DNA from: Candidatus Hodarchaeota archaeon
Lineage (GTDB): Archaea; Asgardarchaeota; Heimdallarchaeia; Hodarchaeales; Hodarchaeaceae
Length of the DNA: 6,514 bases
Assembly: GCA_030589605.1 (NCBI GenBank)
Contig: JAUUVJ010000240.1
Coordinates: 1 to 6,514 of the forward strand
Direction: 5' to 3'
Below, one piece after another: positions 1 to 4,345 of this stretch. The notes beneath the pieces were generated by a model. The model saw nothing but the letters and a program-made list of their open reading frames with translations. It was not told where the DNA came from and made no database searches. Both the position numbers and the translations under genes were made by a program. Position 1 is the stretch's first letter, and the number at the start of each line of letters is the position of its first letter.

Positions 1-876
1 ACTACTGTATTCCAATCATTTGAACCCCCTTCCAAGCTTAAGGGGATTTATTATGAAGTTAAACCTACTATGAATTTCAAGGAATTATGGATTCTGAAGA
101 ATAAAGGCGTTCATTCTTTTCAACCAGGACTAGAATCCTTGAATGATGATCATTTGAGAATAATGAAAAAAGGAATTACAGCAGCAAACAATGTACGGTT
201 CCTACGAGATTGTAAGACTTTGAATATTCGACCTGATTGGAATATTCTCTATAATATACCTGGGGAAACAAAACATGATTATACCGAGATGATGGAGCAA
301 ATGCCTTATTTATTCCATCTTAATGCTCCTCAATTTACTGGTCCTTTACAGATTCAACGATTCAGCCCATTATTCAACGATAAAGAAAAATTTGGTATCA
401 AAAACCTTCGTCCAGTCGATGCTTACTCTGTTGTGTATCCTGAGAGTACAAATTTCATGAAATTAGCAGTCTTTTTTGATGGAGACTATGAAATTGCCTT
501 GAAAGATCAATTAAAAAAAGATTTTCTCTCTCTAATTAAAGAATGGAGAAAATTGTGGAAGGATAAAGAAAAAGTACCCAATTTACATATTATTAATTTA
601 AATGACGAAAAATACTTTATTCAAGACACCCGACCGATTTCTGATCAGGAAGTTCGTATTGTTGAAAATACACATGTGAAAATTCTACGAGAACTCCGTG
701 AACCACTAACCACTACCGAAATTGACTCTTTTGTAGACCAAAATGATTTGAGAAACGAATTTGAGGATCTTCTTCATTCTAAATATATTCTTCAACTTGG
801 AAGTAGATTTATTTCCTTAGTCTCTGAACCCATGTGGATTCTTGAGCTTGAAGAAGAGGCAAAGACGATCTCATAA
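1..876 (+). CDS. RiPP maturation radical SAM C-methyltransferase, C-terminal part (5' truncated by window edge)
   Basis: The frame is open from base 1 to the TAA at 874-876, giving 291 residues with no start; the ATG at 70 is internal because matching family sequence precedes it. The family is B12-dependent radical SAM enzymes that modify ribosomally made peptides, often by C-methylation. Visible family hallmarks are a YEVKP segment (residues 18-22), QPGLESL (41-47) and an MKKG turn shortly after, WNILYNIPGE (80-89) on a barrel strand, QIQRFSPLF (117-125), and the GIKNLRP...YSVVYP stretch (132-147). A C-terminal winged-helix-like part (about 230-285) reads LREPLTTTEI, then a ...RFISLVSEP ending typical of these enzymes. 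The cobalamin-binding domain and the CxxxCxxC iron-sulfur motif should lie upstream, outside the window, so catalytic competence cannot be judged. No precursor peptide is recognisable downstream. The subfamily call rests on recalled motif order; a related B12-radical SAM enzyme is the main alternative. Confidence 0.78.
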   Translation, partial: TTVFQSFEPPSKLKGIYYEVKPTMNFKELWILKNKGVHSFQPGLESLNDDHLRIMKKGITAANNVRFLRDCKTLNIRPDWNILYNIPGETKHDYTEMMEQMPYLFHLNAPQFTGPLQIQRFSPLFNDKEKFGIKNLRPVDAYSVVYPESTNFMKLAVFFDGDYEIALKDQLKKDFLSLIKEWRKLWKDKEKVPNLHIINLNDEKYFIQDTRPISDQEVRIVENTHVKILRELREPLTTTEIDSFVDQNDLRNEFEDLLHSKYILQLGSRFISLVSEPMWILELEEEAKTIS

Positions 877-921
877 TCTTTATTTTCCAGATTTCAAGTC
901 TGCTATCATAAGCTTCTGTTA

Positions 922-935
922 TACTTTCTTTTTCT
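922..935 (+). terminator. Possible T-rich archaeal-type terminator after the radical SAM gene
   Basis: About 45 bases after the radical SAM stop codon the + strand holds a pyrimidine run dominated by T (ACTTTCTTTTTCTAA region). Archaeal RNA polymerase commonly stops at T-rich tracts without a hairpin. The position fits, but in such AT-rich DNA runs like this also occur by chance. Confidence 0.3.
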
Positions 936-1060
936 AATTATGTAGAAAATAATATTTATTGTTATTAAGAAAATGCTTAATCCATTTAGGAAAAGAAAAA
1001 TAGATACTCCAGAGAGGGCAGTTGAGTAGATCACATATGAGGATAAACTATTCTTGGATT

Positions 1061-1079
1061 ATTAGCAGTTAGTGCTAAT
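1061..1079. repeat. 7-bp inverted repeat with 5-nt loop
   Basis: ATTAGCA (1061-1067) and TGCTAAT (1073-1079) are perfect inverted copies separated by GTTAG. It could form a small hairpin in RNA from either strand, within the convergent non-coding gap. No T run follows directly. It may be a transcript 3'-end structure or a chance repeat. Confidence 0.35.
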
Positions 1080-1205
1080 TCTACACATCGTCTTAAATTT
1101 AGGTAGTTATATCATTGGAATGCAGGAAGTACCTTTCTAATCCTAGATTATTACAAATTGAAAACAAGAAATATGAAAAGTAAAAAGGAAAAGTATTTAG
1201 AGTGG

Positions 1206-1228
1206 AATAGATCAATTGATCTATTTTT
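1206..1228 (+). terminator. 20-bp perfect palindrome followed by T run (bidirectional terminator candidate)
   Basis: Positions 1206-1225 are a perfect palindrome (half-site AATAGATCAA), and on the + strand the sequence continues to make five T's (1224-1228). It starts only 7 bases past the stop of the leftward aminopeptidase gene (TAG read at 1235-1233) and lies downstream of the rightward radical SAM gene, so a hairpin here could end transcripts from both sides. On the minus strand the hairpin is followed by CCACTC and only later by a T-rich stretch, so the intrinsic-terminator geometry is better for + transcripts. A dimeric protein binding site is an alternative. Confidence 0.4.
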
Positions 1229-1232
1229 ACTT

Positions 1233-2354
1233 CTAAATTTCAGTGAAGCTATCAATAATTTTCTGATCAAGTCTGATAATAACTTCCTTAATTAACTTGA
1301 TCGTTTTCTCGACATCGCCAAGATCCAGTATTCCATTATGAGAGTGGATGTGTCTTGTTGGGACACTCAAAACTATTGATGGACATCCTGGTCCAGTTAA
1401 ATGAATCCTACCTGCGTCTGTTCCACCACCCATTATAACAGAGTCTTGATAATCAATTTTTAGCTCTTTTGCGACTTCAATCACAAAATTTCTCAATCTT
1501 GGATTAGGAATCATAGACGCATCACCCGCTAGTATAGAAACACCTTTTGACATTTCTGTTGGGGCTTTTAATTTTGACACACCAGGTACATCTCCTGCAA
1601 TATCCACTTCTAGTGCTATACCAATATCAGGCTTAATTATTTGAGCAGCAGTTTGTGCTCCACGTAACCCCACTTCTTCTTGAACAGTTGCTACCCCATA
1701 GATTTGATTTGGATATGATATCTTTTCTTCCTTTATTTGTCTGATTACTTCTGCTGCAATAAATGCTCCAATTCTGTCATCAAAAGCTTTACCCATAACA
1801 AGAGTAACATCTTTTTTATGTTCCTCAGTTCCTTTTTTTATTATTTGTGTTCGTTTTAGGATCTCAAATTTAGCATCAGGAATGATTGGATCTCCTATTG
1901 CAATTCCTAATTCTTGAATTTCTTTTTTACTTTTACATCCTACATCAATAAACATTTTATCTTTTGTGACTACTTTAGTTCGAAATTTAGCTGGTAATAC
2001 GTGTGGAGGGGCAGCTGCGATAACACCACGAAATGTATCACCTTTTTTTGTTCGGATTAGGACAATCTGAGTTAATAAACTCTGATCCCACCAACCTCCG
2101 ATTTGAGAAAATGTCAAATATCCTTGTTTGTCGATCCCTGTTACAAGAAATCCAATTTCATCAATATGGCCTGCAATCATAATTTTCGGCCCACTATCCC
2201 CAATCTTGAATATTAAGGAACCAGTCTTATCATTGAACACCTCATCACTAAAATCTTTCACATAATCCTTTACAATACGTGAAACTTCAATTTCGTGACC
2301 TGGTGGTCCAAAGGCATTACACATTTTCTCTAAGAATTCAATATTTTGAATCAA
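1233..2354 (-). CDS. M42 family metallo-aminopeptidase (TET-type)
   Basis: This complete 373-residue protein has the length and all blocks of the M42 family. These are cytosolic di-metal (Zn/Co) aminopeptidases that form tetrahedral dodecamers and trim peptides left by proteasomes and other proteases. Visible landmarks are GPPGHE (16-21), the first metal histidine in AGHIDEIGF (H63, with D65), the inserted dimerisation/PDZ-like domain with PPHVLP (116-121) and FIDVGCKSKKE (135-145), the bridging aspartate in KAFDDRIGA (D192), the catalytic and ligand pair in VQEEVGLRG (E226/E227), ALEVDIAGDVPG (247-258), and the last histidine ligand in RHIHSHNG (H337). At the third-shell position where many TET enzymes have AIDV with a metal-binding Asp, this protein has Glu (E249). 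The start is TTG, chosen because GAGGT lies 8 bases upstream and an in-frame stop sits just before it; the next Met is M12. It stands alone, 249 bases from the next minus-strand gene. The exact substrate preference cannot be read from sequence. Confidence 0.93.
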   Translation of the reverse strand: MIQNIEFLEKMCNAFGPPGHEIEVSRIVKDYVKDFSDEVFNDKTGSLIFKIGDSGPKIMIAGHIDEIGFLVTGIDKQGYLTFSQIGGWWDQSLLTQIVLIRTKKGDTFRGVIAAAPPHVLPAKFRTKVVTKDKMFIDVGCKSKKEIQELGIAIGDPIIPDAKFEILKRTQIIKKGTEEHKKDVTLVMGKAFDDRIGAFIAAEVIRQIKEEKISYPNQIYGVATVQEEVGLRGAQTAAQIIKPDIGIALEVDIAGDVPGVSKLKAPTEMSKGVSILAGDASMIPNPRLRNFVIEVAKELKIDYQDSVIMGGGTDAGRIHLTGPGCPSIVLSVPTRHIHSHNGILDLGDVEKTIKLIKEVIIRLDQKIIDSFTEI

Positions 2355-2362
2355 CTTACTAA

Positions 2363-2367
2363 ACCTC
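2363..2367 (-). promoter_or_regulatory. Shine-Dalgarno GAGGT deciding the TTG start of the M42 gene
   Basis: Read on the minus strand, GAGGT lies 8 bases before the TTG at 2354-2352. An in-frame TAG lies a few codons upstream, so no longer protein is possible. The spacing supports TTG rather than the internal ATG (M12), and the extra eleven residues fit the usual N-terminal helix of M42 enzymes. Confidence 0.6.
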
Positions 2368-2391
2368 TAAACTCTGAGTATATTCCTGTAA

Positions 2392-2442
2392 TAATGTAAA
2401 AACGAGCCGAGTGGATTCTTTTATTTGATTCATTTAAAATTA
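2392..2442 (-). promoter_or_regulatory. Candidate promoter region of the M42 gene
   Basis: On the minus strand two AT-rich boxes precede the M42 gene: an ATTTTAAAT-like box at about 2433-2442 and a TTTTTACATTATT stretch at about 2392-2404. The nearer one would put an archaeal transcription start about 25 bases downstream, leaving a short leader that just includes the Shine-Dalgarno. Neither is a close TATA consensus match, and the region is AT-rich throughout. Confidence 0.25.
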
Positions 2443-2470
2443 TCGTGATAGTGATTTAGAATTGATAAAG

Positions 2471-2494
2471 TAAGTACACAATGAGGGGTACTTA
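2471..2494. repeat. 7-bp inverted repeat, 10-bp spacer
   Basis: TAAGTAC (2471-2477) and GTACTTA (2488-2494) are perfect inverted copies around a purine-rich spacer. The element lies between the end of the Nim-like gene and the start of the M42 gene, both leftward. It could be an operator for a dimeric regulator of the M42 gene, about 120 bases upstream of its start, or a hairpin in the 3' region of the Nim-like transcript. Only one copy was seen in the window. Confidence 0.3.
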
Positions 2495-2603
2495 GTATAA
2501 AACAGAATCCCTTTGTAATATAATAATTAAAGCTCTTTCTAGCAAGTTAAATGATATTAAACTAAAAATAGTGAAAATTTCTTGTTCAAATATTTAATCA
2601 GAT

Positions 2604-3095
2604 TTAGGTAATGTTAATCTTGCCTGATAGAAAGTCAATATCTATTCTACCGATTGTAACTTTCTTTATTGCCGATTCTTTGAGTTGTTTTTCAATGACC
2701 ACTTTGGGGCTATTTTCAAGCTGATTTATCATAAGAGTTAGTGCGTGTGTTTTCTCATTCAAATCTGTAACGAAGCTTATCTTACCTTTAAATTGAGCTG
2801 TTTTGAAATGATGATTGCACTCTCCTTCTTGGTAACCTAAATCTTGAATTGCTTCTCCCCATACAATATTGTTTGAGTTAATATACTCAATTTTTTTTCC
2901 TTCATTAGCACAATGAAAATAAATACAATTCTTGATCATGTCATATCCATTGCTTAACGTTACAATATAGGGGATATTATCCTTTGCTAGGGCAATAGTA
3001 ACATATTTTTTATTAAGGAGGATTTCCTTGATTTCATCCTGATTAGTTATTGTTTTTTCTTTCCTTCGCATGGTTTCCACTACAATCTTATACAT
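2604..3095 (-). CDS. PNPOx-superfamily flavin-binding protein, Nim-like
   Basis: Up to 163 residues, a normal size for the single split-barrel flavin-binding domain of the pyridoxamine 5'-phosphate oxidase superfamily. It most resembles the Nim-like group that begins MRRKE and includes nitroimidazole-resistance proteins. Seen in order are RRKEKTITNQDEIKEIL (10-26), a first strand VTIAL (32-36), PYIVTLSNGYD (42-52), the characteristic IYFHCANEGKKIEYI (58-72), a central strand after CNHH (93-96) with FKGKISFV (102-109), a helix ALTLMINQLE (118-127), and the closing KVTIGRIDIDFLSGK (145-159). Members bind FMN or a related cofactor as cytosolic dimers; the substrate is unknown, and it should not be called a true PdxH. 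The start is uncertain: ATG 3095 gives the longest frame, but ATG 3071 (M9) matches the usual family N-terminus and fits a TATA-like box at about 3101-3113. It is divergent from the threonine aldolase gene. Confidence 0.82.
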   Translation of the reverse strand: MYKIVVETMRRKEKTITNQDEIKEILLNKKYVTIALAKDNIPYIVTLSNGYDMIKNCIYFHCANEGKKIEYINSNNIVWGEAIQDLGYQEGECNHHFKTAQFKGKISFVTDLNEKTHALTLMINQLENSPKVVIEKQLKESAIKKVTIGRIDIDFLSGKINIT

Positions 3096-3209
3096 TTAAG
3101 CATAATTTAAAAGCTATGTGCTAATTTCGTTTCTTTAAAGAGTAATCTCAAATAAACAGCACATAATCTCCTTTATCTTCTCTAAAGAATTGATGAGAAA
3201 TAGAAAAAG
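3096..3209. promoter_or_regulatory. Divergent promoter region between Nim-like and threonine aldolase genes
   Basis: This 114-base AT-rich gap must carry the promoters for both genes. On the minus strand, CTTTTAAATTATG at about 3101-3113 is TATA-like; a start about 25 bases further falls near 3082, just before the ATG at 3071. A second minus-strand candidate, CTTTAAAGAAA at about 3132-3142, would instead serve the ATG at 3095. On the + strand CCTTTATCTT (about 3170-3179) would place a transcript start near 3200, ten bases before the aldolase ATG. All are inferred by eye. Confidence 0.4.
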
Positions 3210-4286
3210 ATGGGAAATATGAAAGTGAATGAAATGAGAGAACGTACTATTGATTTAAGATCAGATACTGTTACTAAGCCCTCACCAGAGATGTGGGAAG
3301 TTTTTAAATCTCTTAATAACTCGAACTTAGGTGATGATGTTTTTCGAGAGGATCCTACTGTCAATGAATTAGAAGAAAAAGCTGCGGATCTATTAAGTAA
3401 AGAAGCAGGTTTATTAGTAACATCAGGATCGCAAGGTAATCTGATTTCATTATTAAGTTCAACTACTCCCGGTAATGAAGTTTTATTGGAATTTGAAAGT
3501 CACATTTATTGGTACGAAGTAGGAAGTTATGCACGTATTGCGGGCTTAGCCCCAAATCTTTATCACACTGAAAAAGGATTTCCTAGGTCTAGTGATCTTA
3601 ATGATCTCCTTCGTATCAGAAATGATGATCATCAACCTTGGACAACATTGCTTTGTGTTGAAAACACCCATAATAGACATGGGGGAACAGTATGTTCCCC
3701 TACTGAACTATCTGAACTTAATAAATTCACTAAAGAAAACGATCTCAAATTTCACATGGATGGAGCACGGATTTTTAATGCAGCTGTCGCTCTTAAGAAG
3801 CCCGTAAATGAATTTAGTAAATACGTGGATAGTATTACTTTTTGTCTTTCAAAAGGTCTTTCATGTCCAGTTGGTTCCGTAATCACTGGTTCACAGGAGT
3901 TCATTAATGCTGCTAGAAAATACCGAAAGATGCTTGGGGGTGGAATGCGACAAGCAGGAATTATTGCATCAATGGGTTTAGTTGCACTCGAAAATAAATG
4001 GATCAAACGTCTTGAGGAAGATCATAAAAACGCACAATTGTTAGCAAAAGGCCTTAATACAGATTCGATTCCTCTTAAGATTACATTTCCTGAATCTAAT
4101 ATTGTTTTTGTCGAGTTTTCACCAACTACACCCATCGATAAGTTCATTTTTTCCGCTAAAGATGAAGGAATTCTATGCCACGCCGTAAAGAATAGAGTGC
4201 GTTTTGTTACTCATTATGGAATCACTGAAGAAGATATTAATTTCTGTCTTGAGAAAATCAACTCTATATTATCAGGAATGCAATAA
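3210..4286 (+). CDS. ltaE: Low-specificity threonine aldolase (PLP-dependent)
   Basis: This complete 358-residue fold-type I PLP enzyme of the threonine aldolase/beta-eliminating lyase family should cleave L-threonine or L-allo-threonine to glycine and acetaldehyde in the cytosol. Landmarks are the near-invariant IDLRSDTVTKP (14-24), GDDVFREDPTVNELE (41-55), the phosphate-binding SGSQGN loop (72-77), the PLP-stacking histidine in ESHIYWYE (H98), ENTHNRHGG (151-159, with H154), the PLP-nitrogen aspartate and partner arginine in HMDGAR (D184, R187), the Schiff-base lysine in FCLSKGLSCPVGS (K215), LGGGMRQAG (242-250) and the C-terminal VRFVTHYGI (330-338). No key residue is missing. The start is the first of three in-frame ATGs (3210, 3219, 3234); none has a strong Shine-Dalgarno, and GGG before 3219 makes that a fair alternative. 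The family core begins at residue 14, so all three give intact enzymes. Stereospecificity cannot be read from sequence. Confidence 0.93.
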   Translation: MGNMKVNEMRERTIDLRSDTVTKPSPEMWEVFKSLNNSNLGDDVFREDPTVNELEEKAADLLSKEAGLLVTSGSQGNLISLLSSTTPGNEVLLEFESHIYWYEVGSYARIAGLAPNLYHTEKGFPRSSDLNDLLRIRNDDHQPWTTLLCVENTHNRHGGTVCSPTELSELNKFTKENDLKFHMDGARIFNAAVALKKPVNEFSKYVDSITFCLSKGLSCPVGSVITGSQEFINAARKYRKMLGGGMRQAGIIASMGLVALENKWIKRLEEDHKNAQLLAKGLNTDSIPLKITFPESNIVFVEFSPTTPIDKFIFSAKDEGILCHAVKNRVRFVTHYGITEEDINFCLEKINSILSGMQ

Positions 4287-4345
4287 TAGATATAGGATAT
4301 ACTAACAATCTAATCATGGTTAATAGTATTAAGTCGATTATCTAC

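Larger units (their letters stand above)
877..1232. other. Convergent AT-rich non-coding gap
   Basis: This 356-base stretch separates the 3' ends of the radical SAM gene (+) and the aminopeptidase gene (-). I find no convincing coding sequence: the longest ATG-initiated frame noted on the + strand is 18 codons (973-1029), without family resemblance or a clear ribosome binding site. It contains a pyrimidine-rich run at about 922-935, a short hairpin (1061-1079) and a 20-bp palindrome (1206-1225), which fit 3' ends and transcription stop signals for both flanking genes. No tRNA-like or CRISPR-like structure was seen. Confidence 0.6.

Noticed and set aside
973..1029. Small + strand frame of 18 codons after the radical SAM gene, considered as a RiPP precursor
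   Set aside because: It is very short and basic, lacks a leader/core layout and has no clear ribosome binding site; it lies in an AT-rich gap where such frames arise by chance.
2355..2603. Possible tRNA or small RNA gene in the gap before the M42 gene
   Set aside because: A GTTCAAAT-like string is present near 2584, but no matching acceptor, D-arm or anticodon stem could be paired around it.
3592..4006. Two alternate-frame open stretches inside the threonine aldolase gene
   Set aside because: They overlap catalytic blocks of a clearly real enzyme in another frame and show no family resemblance of their own.
2604..4286. Divergent PNPOx-superfamily gene and PLP-dependent threonine aldolase as a vitamin B6 supply-and-use pair
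   Set aside because: The flavoprotein is of the Nim-like type rather than a true pyridoxine phosphate oxidase, so the functional link suggested by the superfamily name is not supported. They may share only a divergent promoter region.
4320..4332. Near-palindrome TTAATAGTATTAA between the aldolase and LRR genes
   Set aside because: It is short and made only of A/T apart from the centre, with no room for a stable hairpin loop; expected by chance in AT-rich DNA.
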